From the NCBI GenBank assembly GCA_017849575.1, contig JAFIGV010000019.1:248001-312000 (forward strand): a stretch of 64,000 nt of DNA, written 5' to 3'. A model generated the notes under the pieces. The model was not told the DNA's origin, made no database searches, and saw nothing but the letters and a program-made list of their open reading frames with translations. Below, piece by piece: positions 55,089 to 63,512 of this stretch (position 1 is the stretch's first letter; each line of letters starts with the position of its first letter). The DNA comes from Flavipsychrobacter sp. Its GTDB lineage: Bacteria > Bacteroidota > Bacteroidia > Chitinophagales > Chitinophagaceae. The translations under genes were made by a program, and so were the position numbers.

Positions 55089-55193
55089 TTTGGTCCTCAT
55101 TCATCCGGGAACTTTTCAGCTGTAGAAAATTATCAGCGACAAAAAAGTCCCTCAGATCAATTTATGCATCGTTAAACCTGATATAAACCGCTC

Positions 55194-55222
55194 TTGTCCG
55201 CACCTCGAATGCGTTATATTTG
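55194..55222 (+). promoter_or_regulatory. Promoter of paaABCD
   Basis: TTG at 55194-55196, 18 bp, then TATATTTG at 55215-55222, ending 22 nt before the paaA ATG at 55245. This fixes the start at Met18 of the longer open frame. Confidence 0.75.
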
Positions 55223-55244
55223 TAGCCCTAAATGCACTGTATTC

Positions 55245-56213
55245 ATGACTGAGCCATCACTGCAACAGCAATTTGACGAAAAGGTAGCCAGCGAAATTGC
55301 CATAGAGCCACGAGACTGGATGCCGGACGATTACCGCAAAACGCTGATCCGTCAGATATCGCAGCACGCACATAGCGAAATTGTAGGCATGCTGCCGGAA
55401 GGAAACTGGATTACCCGCGCTCCCAGCCTTCGGCGGAAAGCCGTGCTTTTGGCCAAAGTGCAGGATGAAGGTGGCCATGGGCTATACTTATATAGCGCAG
55501 CGGAAACTTTGGGCATCAGTCGCGATGAAATGATCGAACAGCTTCACTCAGGTAAAGCCAAATATTCCTCTATTTTCAATTATCCCACACTTACCTGGGC
55601 CGATATGGGCGCCATAGGCTGGCTGGTAGATGGTGCTGCTATCATGAATCAGGTGCCTTTGTGCCGTACCTCGTACGGGCCCTATGCTAGGGCTATGGTA
55701 AGGGTTTGTAAAGAAGAAAGTTTTCACCAGAGGCAAGGTTTTGAGATCATGATGACCCTGGCCAACGGCACTGCTGTGCAGAAGAAGATGGCGCAGGATG
55801 CATTGAACCGCTGGTGGTGGCCTTCTATCATGATGTTCGGACCTCCTGATGCGGATAGCCCCCACACACAGCAAAGCATGGAATGGAGGATAAAGCGTTT
55901 TACCAACGATGAATTACGTCAGAAGTTTATTGACGTCACCGTGGAACAGGCACGTTTAATAGGTCTTACCGTTCCCGATCCCGACTTAAAGTGGAATGAG
56001 GCTACCGGGCATTACGACTATGGCAAAATTGACTGGGAGGAATTTTGGAACGTGGTGAAAGGCAACGGACCCTGCAACAAGCAGAGACTGGAAACCCGGA
56101 AAAAGGCCTGGGAAAATGGTGCCTGGGTGCGGGAGGCCGCTAGCGCATACGCCGGAAAGCGCCGGCAGCGTCAGCAGGAAAAAAACGCAGCCGCTGAGGC
56201 CGCAGCCGCATAA
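55245..56213 (+). CDS. paaA: 1,2-phenylacetyl-CoA epoxidase, catalytic subunit A
   Basis: A 322-residue ferritin-like diiron subunit of the multicomponent PaaABCE epoxidase. Diiron ligand segments are visible: [19 protein letters not shown] and [45 protein letters not shown] is characteristic. The end has an Ala-rich tail (AAEAAAA). It adds an oxygen across the aromatic ring of phenylacetyl-CoA. The frame opens 17 codons earlier, but the -7 box lies there, so Met18 is taken. Confidence 0.96.
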   Translation: MTEPSLQQQFDEKVASEIAIEPRDWMPDDYRKTLIRQISQHAHSEIVGMLPEGNWITRAPSLRRKAVLLAKVQDEGGHGLYLYSAAETLGISRDEMIEQLHSGKAKYSSIFNYPTLTWADMGAIGWLVDGAAIMNQVPLCRTSYGPYARAMVRVCKEESFHQRQGFEIMMTLANGTAVQKKMAQDALNRWWWPSIMMFGPPDADSPHTQQSMEWRIKRFTNDELRQKFIDVTVEQARLIGLTVPDPDLKWNEATGHYDYGKIDWEEFWNVVKGNGPCNKQRLETRKKAWENGAWVREAASAYAGKRRQRQQEKNAAAEAAAA

Positions 56214-56244
56214 GACTTTCATTTTTATTACAAACAGCACAGCA

Positions 56245-56607
56245 ATGAATCTTTTCAGAGTTTTCAGATATGGCGATTATGGCGACCGCGAGGCGGCGGC
56301 CGCCGGCGAAACAAAGTATGATACCCGTGCGGAATGGCCGCTGTGGGAGGTTTTTATCCGCAGTAAGGCCGGCCTCGACCATAAACACGCCGGCAGTTTG
56401 CATGCAGCAGATGCCGCCATGGCCGTTGAAAATGCCCGTGATGTCTATACGCGACGGATGGAAGGTGTGAGCATATGGGTGGTAGAAAGCAAATACATTC
56501 ATGCTTCAGACCCTGCCGATGCCGAGATGCTTTATGACCCTGCCCACGACAAAATATACCGCCACCCTACCTTCTACAATCTGCCCGACGAGCTCAAACA
56601 CATGTAG
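56245..56607 (+). CDS. paaB: 1,2-phenylacetyl-CoA epoxidase subunit B
   Basis: A 120-residue protein with the PaaB core WPLWEVFIRSKAGLDHKHAGSLHAADAAMAVENARDVYTRRMEGVSIWVVESKYI and C-terminal KIYRHPTFYNLPDELKHM. The N-terminus (MNLFRVFRYGDYGDREAAAAGETKYDTRAE) is about 30 residues longer than in E. coli PaaB (95 residues). Together with PaaA and PaaC it forms the oxygenase. The ATG at 56245 is chosen over an in-frame upstream start lying inside paaA. Spacing to paaA is 31 nt. Confidence 0.95.
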   Translation: MNLFRVFRYGDYGDREAAAAGETKYDTRAEWPLWEVFIRSKAGLDHKHAGSLHAADAAMAVENARDVYTRRMEGVSIWVVESKYIHASDPADAEMLYDPAHDKIYRHPTFYNLPDELKHM

Positions 56608-56652
56608 TACGTCGTTTCGATTTTTTGTGGAGCCACTCATTGCACCAAAATC

Positions 56653-57474
56653 ATGAATCAACAACTTCTTTTTTATACGCTGCAGCTTGCCGATAATGCG
56701 CTGATCAACGGACACCGTCTTAGTGAGTGGTGTGGCCATGGTCCGGTGCTGGAGCAGGATATAGCTATCTCCAATATAGCGCTCGATCATTTGGGCCGCG
56801 CAAGAAGCCTGTATCAATATGCAGCCGAGCTTTTCAACGCATTGCCGCCTGAGGAACGCTCTACAGTTTTCAATTCGCCGGCTTTGCAGGAAAAAGTACA
56901 GATGGGTGCCCTGCTCGATGAAGATGATCTTGCTTATCTCCGCGACGGCTGGGACTTCAGAAACGTATTGTTGGTGGAGCAGCCCAATGAAGACTGGGCA
57001 TTTACCATAGCAAGATCCTTTTATTTTGACGTACACAATTTTTATTTTTTTGAGGCGCTGAAAAGCAGCACTGATAAAATGCTGGCCTCTATTGCTGAAA
57101 AGTCTCTGAAGGAGATTGCCTATCATCTGCGCTGGAGCAGCGAATGGGTGATACGACTCGGCGATGGCACGGATGAGAGCCACCAAAGGATGCAAAATGC
57201 ATTGAACGAGCGCTGGATGTTTACAGGAGAACTGAACACCCCGGCCACGTTTGAACTCAATCTACAGGAAACAGGTGCCCCGGTAGATTTGGGTATTGTA
57301 GCACCGCGCTGGATGCAGAAAGTGACAGAAGTAATTACAGAAGCCACACTAAAGCTGCCCGCCAGCACCTGGATGCAGCAGGGCGGAAAAAATGGTGTAC
57401 ACAGTGAACACCTGGGGTATGTGCTGGCCGAGCTTCAGTTTATGCAGCGCGCCTACCCCGATATGGAGTGGTAA
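56653..57474 (+). CDS. paaC: 1,2-phenylacetyl-CoA epoxidase subunit C
   Basis: A 273-residue ferritin-like structural subunit. DNALINGHRLSEWCGHGPVLEQDIAISNIALDHLGRARSLYQYAAEL and HLRWSSEWVIRLGDGTDESHQRMQNALNERWMFTGEL match PaaC. It holds PaaA in the ABC complex and lacks a working diiron site in the known homologues. Its stop overlaps the start of paaD (TAATG), so the two are coupled. Confidence 0.95.
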   Translation: MNQQLLFYTLQLADNALINGHRLSEWCGHGPVLEQDIAISNIALDHLGRARSLYQYAAELFNALPPEERSTVFNSPALQEKVQMGALLDEDDLAYLRDGWDFRNVLLVEQPNEDWAFTIARSFYFDVHNFYFFEALKSSTDKMLASIAEKSLKEIAYHLRWSSEWVIRLGDGTDESHQRMQNALNERWMFTGELNTPATFELNLQETGAPVDLGIVAPRWMQKVTEVITEATLKLPASTWMQQGGKNGVHSEHLGYVLAELQFMQRAYPDMEW

Positions 57475-57968
57475 TGGAAATCGTTTTTACAGAAAATCAG
57501 ATTCTCGATTGGCTGCGGTCCGTCACAGACCCGGAGGTGCCCATACTGACTATTCTCGACCTCGGCATTGTTCGTGGCGTTACTCTAGCAGGACATGAAG
57601 TGACCGTAGTGATTACACCCACCTATAGCGGATGTCCGGCCATGGACGTAATAGCCATGAATATCAGAATGGCACTGCTGAGCCATGGGGTAAGAAAAGT
57701 GAATATTGAAAACCAGCTCAGCCCGGCGTGGACAACCGACTGGATGTCTGATGAAGGCAAACAGAAACTACAGGAATATGGAATTGCTCCACCCCGGCGA
57801 TCATCGGGCCTTGCGTCGCCAGCTCTTTTTGATGATGAGTTGGTGCCCTGTCCCCGATGCGGATCTGAGCACACCGAACTTACCAGCCAGTTCGGACCTA
57901 CTTCCTGCAAGTCGCTGCATCGTTGCCTTTCCTGTCTTGAACCCTTTGAACATTTTAAATGCCATTAG
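57474..57968 (+). CDS. paaD: PaaD-type DUF59/zinc protein of the epoxidase cluster
   Basis: A 164-residue protein. The N-terminal MIP18/DUF59 domain (DWLRSVTDPEVPILTILDLGIVRGV...YSGCPAMDVI) is likely to help Fe-S or diiron assembly, and the C-terminal part has a Cys4 knuckle (PCPRCGSEHTEL...SCKSLHRCLSCLEPF). PaaD is needed for epoxidase maturation in known pathways. The paaE reductase gene, which normally follows, is not here: next comes yidD on the other strand. Confidence 0.92.
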   Translation: MEIVFTENQILDWLRSVTDPEVPILTILDLGIVRGVTLAGHEVTVVITPTYSGCPAMDVIAMNIRMALLSHGVRKVNIENQLSPAWTTDWMSDEGKQKLQEYGIAPPRRSSGLASPALFDDELVPCPRCGSEHTELTSQFGPTSCKSLHRCLSCLEPFEHFKCH

Positions 57969-58004
57969 CCCGGTAAAGGCCTGGGTAAACTACAAGACAT
58001 CCGT

Positions 58005-58226
58005 TCAGGGCACCGGATCATAGCCACTTTTACCCCAGGGATGGCAGGATAGAAATCTTTTAAAGGCCAACCAGCCGCCTTTCCACGGTCCATATTTTCT
58101 TATCGCTTCCAGACCGTAGGCCGAACAGCTAGGGGTAAACCTACATTTGGCGCCCAACAGCGGAGAGATAAAAGCCTGGTAAAAACGTATGATCCAGACG
58201 AAGAGAACGGAGAACAGTTTATTCAT
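58005..58226 (-). CDS. yidD: Membrane protein insertion efficiency factor YidD
   Basis: A 73-residue small membrane-associated protein: [60 protein letters not shown] is the diagnostic UPF0161/YidD sequence with three conserved Cys. It assists YidC-mediated insertion. It overlaps rnpA by 8 nt, part of the conserved rpmH-rnpA-yidD cluster (yidC itself is not within the window on this side). Confidence 0.95.
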   Translation of the reverse strand: MNKLFSVLFVWIIRFYQAFISPLLGAKCRFTPSCSAYGLEAIRKYGPWKGGWLAFKRFLSCHPWGKSGYDPVP

Positions 58227-58611
58227 GTGGCCCTATTTCATTTACAAGTTTCGAAATAGCCTTTTGCACGGCATTTGAAATCTGACCCAGGTCTTGCGCC
58301 TCGGTGGCGGTAAACACCAGAAACAAATGCAGTTGCTTGCCGTCCGGCACTAAAGGATAAAGATGTGCCTTTTGAATTCTCCATGCTTCGCGCATACGCC
58401 TTTTTATCAGATTGCGGTCTGCAGCCTTCCTGAATTTCTTTTTGGGAATAGAAAACCCGATACGTACCGGAGACGGCTCCCTGACGGCCCGGTCGGCAAG
58501 CAAAAAAATGACCCGTAGCGGAAAAACAGAATACGCTTTCCCTTTACGGAAAAGCGTATCAATATGCTGCTCGCGCTTAAGCCGCTCGTATGCTTTGAAA
58601 GTATTACGAAT
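58219..58611 (-). CDS. rnpA: Ribonuclease P protein component, non-canonical start
   Basis: The protein subunit of RNase P, which with RNase P RNA trims tRNA 5' ends. The body has the RNR motif region [18 protein letters not shown]. The first ATG/GTG/TTG in frame is a TTG at 58503, which would remove about 36 residues containing [16 protein letters not shown] and [15 protein letters not shown], clearly homologous to the normal RnpA N-terminus. The frame is open back to a stop at 58642, with no ATG, GTG or TTG. An ATT at 58611 gives [12 protein letters not shown] (130 residues), the expected length. Another ATT at 58638 overlaps the rpmH stop. The start is thus uncertain; an ATT start, a mutated start or a sequence error are options. 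Confidence 0.85.
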   Translation of the reverse strand: MRNTFKAYERLKREQHIDTLFRKGKAYSVFPLRVIFLLADRAVREPSPVRIGFSIPKKKFRKAADRNLIKRRMREAWRIQKAHLYPLVPDGKQLHLFLVFTATEAQDLGQISNAVQKAISKLVNEIGPHE

Positions 58612-58637
58612 GGCGTTGTAGTTTTTGGGTTGAAAAA

Positions 58638-58793
58638 TTACTTAAGGCGACGTTCGTCAGAAACAGTGAGTTTATGACGGCCTTTTGCCCTGCGCGAAGC
58701 CAATACTTTGCGGCCATTAGCCGACTCCATACGTTTGCGAAAACCATGAACGGATTTACGACTGCGGCGGCTTGGTTGGTACGTGCGTTTCAT
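58638..58793 (-). CDS. rpmH: 50S ribosomal protein L34
   Basis: A 51-residue basic protein: [18 protein letters not shown], then [22 protein letters not shown], typical L34. It is the first gene of the rpmH-rnpA-yidD cluster on the minus strand. A near-consensus TACCTTCG box (58849-58856, minus strand) lies 56 nt upstream. dnaA is not adjacent, so there is no evidence here of a replication origin. Confidence 0.96.
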   Translation of the reverse strand: MKRTYQPSRRSRKSVHGFRKRMESANGRKVLASRRAKGRHKLTVSDERRLK

Positions 58794-58927
58794 AATTGTA
58801 TCTTTTTAAATTCTGTGGTCAACAGAAAGTATTCTTTTTTAAGGAGTGCGAAGGTAAGTGTAAAATTTAAAGTAGCCAACTACCTGCTTACTTTTTTTAT
58901 GGAGGCCAGGCATACAGGGAGATTTCC

Positions 58928-59689
58928 TCAGATGATAGAACTTACGGTAGCCTCTTTGGTAGCCTGCGCCAACTCCTTGATCAACATGGGGTCGCGCTCA
59001 ATGGCGTTACCTACCACGATTATATTGGCCCCCGCTTTGCAATTGGCATATACTTTCTCGGGCGTTTGTATGCCTCCACCCACAAAAAGCGGCAGATCAA
59101 TATGAGAGCTCACCTTATGGATCATTTCTTCAGACACGGGTATTCTGGCACCGCTGCCCGCATCCATATAAATAATGTGTTTGCCCTGCAACTCGCCTGC
59201 CCAGGCTGTGCAGAGCGCTATGTCGGGCTTATTGGCGGGTATGGGCGCAGAATGGCTCATATAAGAAACCGTGGTAGGTACGCCCCCATCAATTACCATA
59301 TATCCTGTTGAAATCACCTCCAGTCCGCTGGCTTTTACCGCCGGCGCCGAAACCACATGCTGGCCGACCAACAGCTCAGGATTGCGACCAGAAATGAGTG
59401 AAAGATAAAGCAATGCGTCAGCATAAGGAGTTACCTGCGCCGGGCTCCCCGGGAAAAGAATGACAGGAATGTCGGACTCAGCTTTGAACCGTTGGATGCA
59501 GGCATTCATCTGATGGTCGACAACAAGGCTACCGCCAAACAATAAAAAATCTACCTGTGCATCATTACAAAGCTGAGCGAGATAAGGCATTTCAGACGGA
59601 GCTACCTTGTCCGGATCTACCAATACAGCAAACCCGCTTTTGCCCGATTGTTTCAGGCTGCATAAATCCCGGTAAATCTTGCCCTTCAT
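58928..59689 (-). CDS. Geranylgeranylglyceryl phosphate synthase, bacterial group II type
   Basis: A 253-residue TIM-barrel prenyltransferase that joins a prenyl diphosphate to sn-glycerol-1-phosphate by an ether bond, the first committed step of archaeal lipid synthesis. Motifs visible: VDPDK (24-28), FGGS (51-54), FPGS (79-82), YLSLISGRNPELLVG (95-109), the STGY region (127-130), GSGA (178-181), GGGI (204-207) and GNAIE (227-231), the last groups binding the glycerol phosphate. Group II enzymes are known in Bacteroidota, where their cellular product is unclear. It lies between mscL and rpmH on the same strand, 52 nt from the mscL stop. Confidence 0.9.
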   Translation of the reverse strand: MKGKIYRDLCSLKQSGKSGFAVLVDPDKVAPSEMPYLAQLCNDAQVDFLLFGGSLVVDHQMNACIQRFKAESDIPVILFPGSPAQVTPYADALLYLSLISGRNPELLVGQHVVSAPAVKASGLEVISTGYMVIDGGVPTTVSYMSHSAPIPANKPDIALCTAWAGELQGKHIIYMDAGSGARIPVSEEMIHKVSSHIDLPLFVGGGIQTPEKVYANCKAGANIIVVGNAIERDPMLIKELAQATKEATVSSII

Positions 59690-59741
59690 AACTACTGTAG
59701 CACAAAAAAAAGGAATTAATTCTGCTTATGCCACAGAAATA

Positions 59742-60197
59742 TCACATTCCTGCATTTTGCTTGCGCAGTTCTTCGCGAATATCCATAAGCAACTGTTCCT
59801 GTGGCGAAGGTGCAGCAGGAGCCGCCGGCGCTTCTTCAGGCTTGCTTTTCAGACGGTTCATCGCTTTTACCATCATGAAGATGATGAAGGCAAGTATGAT
59901 GAAGTTGATAATGACGGTTACAAAATCGCCCCAGGCAAGCACAGCACCTGCCTTTCGGGCTTCTTCGAGGGTAAGGCCCGGATTGGCCGCCACCGCATCG
60001 CGCACCGGTTGAGACAGCGGTACGAACTGATTGGTAAAACCCCGTTCGCCAATAAGCAACGATACCGGCGGCATGATGATGTCTTTTACCAACGCATCTA
60101 CAATAGTGCCGAACGCCCCGCCGATAATGACACCTACCGCCAGGTCCATCACATTACCCTTTAGGGCAAACTCTTTGAATTCTTTTGCAAAGCCCAT
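59742..60197 (-). CDS. mscL: Large-conductance mechanosensitive channel MscL
   Basis: A 151-residue pentameric channel that opens under osmotic down-shock. The N-terminal amphipathic helix and first transmembrane helix are in EFKEFALKGNVMDLAVGVIIGGAFGTIVDALVKDIIMPPVSLLIG, and the second in FVTVIINFIILAFIIFMMVKAMNRL. A Pro/Ala-rich linker precedes a C-terminal helix (QEQLLMDIREELRKQN). It lies directly upstream of the GGGP synthase gene on the same strand, which may link membrane-lipid and channel expression. Confidence 0.96.
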   Translation of the reverse strand: MGFAKEFKEFALKGNVMDLAVGVIIGGAFGTIVDALVKDIIMPPVSLLIGERGFTNQFVPLSQPVRDAVAANPGLTLEEARKAGAVLAWGDFVTVIINFIILAFIIFMMVKAMNRLKSKPEEAPAAPAAPSPQEQLLMDIREELRKQNAGM

Positions 60198-60375
60198 AGA
60201 AATTTTTCTTTTGGTAGGCCGACAAGATAAAATAAACGGAAGAATATAACAACGAAGCGGAAACTGCCGCCATCGAAATCGCTCCCATCATTTTTACTGA
60301 TACAACCGATAGCAATAAAGAATACTTGGGAAACTTTTTTTGTAAAAAGTGTTTCCATAGTTTTGCTGCGCATTT

Positions 60376-61003
60376 ATGGAGCCATTAACTAAAATACTCA
60401 GTGCATCCAGCGAATTGTTTCGACAGTATGGGTTCAAAACAATAACGATGGACGATATAGCGCGACGGGCGGGTATTTCAAAAAAAAACGCTCTATCAGC
60501 ATTTCGCTAATAAAAATGAGGTAGTCAGCGAATCCGTTTCGTGGTACAAATGCCGGATTTCAAGTTTGTGTGATGAAGCCATGAGCGATTCGGAAAATGC
60601 TATTGAAGGAATGGTGCGCACGATGAGCATGTTCGACCAGTTGCACCGGTCCATCAATCCGATGGCAATGCTGGAGCTGGAACGATACTACCCCGAAGGC
60701 TTTGCCACTTTTAAGAAAAGCCTTTTGCAGCAGGATGTTTCGTCGATACGCAGGAATATAGAACAGGGAATTGAAGAAGGGCTCTACCGGCCTGAGATAG
60801 ACCCGGACTTTATGGCGCGTTACCGCCTGGAGCTGTCGCTCATTGTTTTTCATCCCAACCTTCTTGTGGCTGAAAGAGAAGACATGCACCGGGTAGCGCA
60901 GGAGATCAGCGAACTGTTTTTGTACGGAATAATGACCCACAAGGGCGAAAAGCTCTACCAGAAATACAAAGAAAAATACCTAAAGCAAGTTTCAAAAATA
61001 TGA
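60376..61003 (+). pseudogene. TetR-family regulator gene with A-tract frameshift
   Basis: From ATG 60376 the frame reads MEPLTKILSASSELFRQYG, FKTITMDDIARRAGISKK, a classic TetR helix-turn-helix N-terminus, and then ends early after a run of A residues (60480-60488, nine A). One base fewer in the run restores TLYQHFANKNEVVSESVSWYKCR and leads without break into the effector domain that ends at 61003. So the complete gene spans 60376-61003 but is split by +1 at the A-tract. The final stop overlaps the start of the TolC-like gene by 4 nt (ATGA), so the regulator probably controls its own efflux operon. A sequencing error, a real mutation, or slippage-based regulation are all possible. Confidence 0.75.
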
Positions 61004-62340
61004 GACGCCACGTCATTTCTTTTTTACTATTACTAAGCGCACTGTATTCCTTCAAACCCGTTACTGCACAGGAACTTTCAGGACAGCCACTGTCGCTGGC
61101 GGAAGCCCAGGAATTTGCAGTAAAAAATAATATAGCCGTAAAAAATGCCCGATTGGATGTGTTGATTCAGGAGGCGCAGAATGCACAGGTTACGGCGAAT
61201 GCATACCCGAAAGTCAACGCACAAGGGCAGTTTACAGATTATATTGATCCGGTAAAATCTTTCGTTCCGGGATCTTTTTTCAATCAGGAAGGATTTGTTC
61301 CCGTGCAGTTTACGCCAAAATATGCCGCCACTGCAAACATTACCGGTTCTCAGGTATTATTTGATGGTAGTGTGGTAGTAGCGCTACAGGCACGCGAAAC
61401 CATACTTGAGCTGGCCCGGCAGAATGGAAAACTTACGGAACAGAACATACGATACAATGTGCAGAAAGCATACCATCAATTGGTTATTGCCCACAAGCAA
61501 TTCGATATTTTGAAGTCCACCCTTGCCAGTGCGCGGGATATGGCCCAACAGGTTTATGCCTTAAGGAATGCGGGCTTTGCTGAGAAAATTGAAGTAGACC
61601 GGACGGACGTACAGATCAACAATCTGGCGACCGACAGCATGCGAATAGCCAACCTCCTGCAGGTAAGTGAAAACGTTCTTAAATATCAGATGGGAATGGA
61701 TATCCGCCGACCGATATGGCTAACGGATACTTCACTTGACCAACATCTTATGGATGCATCCGCTCTGGTAGCCGAAGTGGCACCTTATGAAAGCCGTACC
61801 CAGTTTAGTCTTCTTCAAACCCAACTCAAACTCAATAACTATAACCTTAAAAGATACCGTTTCGCCGGCCTTCCTTCATTGTCTGCTTTCGGCAGTATGG
61901 GCTATAACTACTCAACCAATTCGTTTAGCGAGATTTTTAAATCGCAATACATCTGGAGTAGTTATGTGGGCCTTCAGCTCAATGTGCCCATATTCAACGG
62001 CCTGTTGCGTACCAACCAGGTGAGAGAAGCGAGATTAAACATTGAGAAGACAAAAAACAACATCGAGAACCTGAAGTTGTCCATAGATTTTCAAACGGAA
62101 ACGGCAAGGACAAATCTTCGGAATGCAGTACTGCAGGCTGAAAGCCAAAAACGAAATGTAGCGCTTGCGTCTGGCGTCCTTGAACTGGCCCGTAGAAAAT
62201 ACGAAGAAGGCGTAGGCAGTAGCCTGGAAGTGAGCCAGGCCCAGACTGATTTTTTACAAGCGCAGGCTAACTACTTCAGCATACTTCAAACCATGACGAA
62301 TGCAGAAGCAGACCTCCAGAACTCCCTTGGACAATTCTAA
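61000..62340 (+). CDS. TolC-family outer-membrane efflux protein
   Basis: A 446-residue outer-membrane channel with signal peptide (cleaved near VTAQ) and the TolC pattern of two long helical coiled repeats: LSLAEAQEFAVKNNIAVKNARLDVLIQEAQ, and later RKYEEGVGSSLEVSQAQTDFLQAQANYFSILQTMTNAEADLQNSLGQF. It exports drugs or other small molecules with the adjacent adaptor and RND pump. It overlaps the TetR gene by 4 nt. Confidence 0.93.
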   Translation: MRRHVISFLLLLSALYSFKPVTAQELSGQPLSLAEAQEFAVKNNIAVKNARLDVLIQEAQNAQVTANAYPKVNAQGQFTDYIDPVKSFVPGSFFNQEGFVPVQFTPKYAATANITGSQVLFDGSVVVALQARETILELARQNGKLTEQNIRYNVQKAYHQLVIAHKQFDILKSTLASARDMAQQVYALRNAGFAEKIEVDRTDVQINNLATDSMRIANLLQVSENVLKYQMGMDIRRPIWLTDTSLDQHLMDASALVAEVAPYESRTQFSLLQTQLKLNNYNLKRYRFAGLPSLSAFGSMGYNYSTNSFSEIFKSQYIWSSYVGLQLNVPIFNGLLRTNQVREARLNIEKTKNNIENLKLSIDFQTETARTNLRNAVLQAESQKRNVALASGVLELARRKYEEGVGSSLEVSQAQTDFLQAQANYFSILQTMTNAEADLQNSLGQF

Positions 62341-62374
62341 TTTCTTTCAACAAAAACCACACGCTACATACTAT

Positions 62375-63484
62375 ATGAAACGCGCCGTTTATCTTGTATT
62401 GACCACTATTATCCTCGCTTCCTGCGGCGAAAAAACGTCCACAGAAAAAAGCGCCGAAAAGCTCGGCAAGCTAAAAAAGGAGCGTGCTGAACTGGACAAA
62501 AAAATTGCAGACCTCGAAAAGCAGGTCAACAAAAACAATCCCGGCAAGGCTACCGCTGTGTCCATAACTACGGTGGCTCAACAGCCCTTTACCGCATACA
62601 TTCAGGTGCAGGCGCAGGTAACCGGCGATGAAAACGTGCTGGCTACACCACAGTCGCCCGGCATTGTAAAGAATATTTTGGTGAAAGTGGGCCAGCGGGT
62701 AAGCAAGGGCCAAACCCTGGCTACACTCGATGCTGCTGCAGTACAACAGCAGATACTGGCCATGGATGCACAACTGGGTCTGGCAAAAACGCTGTATGAG
62801 AAACAACAAAAGTTATGGGCTCAGAACATAGGAACGCAAGTGCAACTGCTGCAATCTAAAGCCAATTACGAAAACCTCCTGAGCCAGAAACATGCGCTGG
62901 TGGCTCAACGCGAAATGTACCTGATTACCGCTCCGATCAGTGGTGTGGTAGATGGTATTGATCTCAAAGAGGGCGATATGGCCACCCCCGGTGGAAATGG
63001 CACGCACGGCATCCGGGTAGTAAGCAAAGACAAGCTGAAGGCTACGGCAAACCTTGGCGAAAACTACCTGGGCAAGGTGCAGAGCGGCGACCCCGTACTG
63101 CTGGTGTTCCCCGATCTTAACGACTCACTAAAGACACATCTTAGCTATGTTTCTCAGGCGGTTGATCCGGTTTCGCGTGCCTTTGGCGTAGAAGTGAGGC
63201 TTGGATCCAATAACAGATTGCACCCAAGCATGAGCTGTAAGATGAAAATAGCCAATTACGAAAATAAAGACGCCATCATTGTTCCCATTTCGGTGGTGCA
63301 AAGAACAGGTAGCGGAGACATAGTGTATGTGGCCGAAGGAAACAAAGCAAGAGCTGTTGTGGTGCAGGTTGGCCGAATCTCGAACGGAAACGCAGAAATC
63401 CTCAGCGGTCTGAAAGCAGGCGATAAAGTCATTACGGCCGGCTACGAAGACCTCGACAATGGAGAACTGATCACTGTTCAATAA
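62375..63484 (+). CDS. RND efflux periplasmic adaptor (MFP) lipoprotein
   Basis: A 369-residue lipoprotein (lipobox LASC, Cys17) with an N-terminal helical segment of Lys/Glu-rich coiled-coil (about 25-58), a lipoyl/barrel-sandwich region with NILVKVGQRVSKGQTLATLD, a long hairpin, ITAPISGVVDGIDLKEGDMATPG, and a membrane-proximal beta domain ending KAGDKVITAGYEDLDNGELI. It bridges the RND pump and TolC-like channel. An upstream in-frame start at 62300 lies inside the TolC gene and is rejected. Confidence 0.93.
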   Translation: MKRAVYLVLTTIILASCGEKTSTEKSAEKLGKLKKERAELDKKIADLEKQVNKNNPGKATAVSITTVAQQPFTAYIQVQAQVTGDENVLATPQSPGIVKNILVKVGQRVSKGQTLATLDAAAVQQQILAMDAQLGLAKTLYEKQQKLWAQNIGTQVQLLQSKANYENLLSQKHALVAQREMYLITAPISGVVDGIDLKEGDMATPGGNGTHGIRVVSKDKLKATANLGENYLGKVQSGDPVLLVFPDLNDSLKTHLSYVSQAVDPVSRAFGVEVRLGSNNRLHPSMSCKMKIANYENKDAIIVPISVVQRTGSGDIVYVAEGNKARAVVVQVGRISNGNAEILSGLKAGDKVITAGYEDLDNGELITVQ

Positions 63485-63512
63485 CCCATTTCTATACGAT
63501 CCACTTCTTTTT

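Noticed and set aside
58638-58793. Replication origin near rpmH-rnpA.
   Set aside because: No dnaA, dnaN or DnaA-box cluster was seen nearby; the cluster alone is not enough.
60566-61003. Short 145-residue protein starting at a TTG, as an independent gene.
   Set aside because: The sequence before it in the same frame is the conserved TetR N-terminal region, so this is the C-terminal part of a frameshifted gene.
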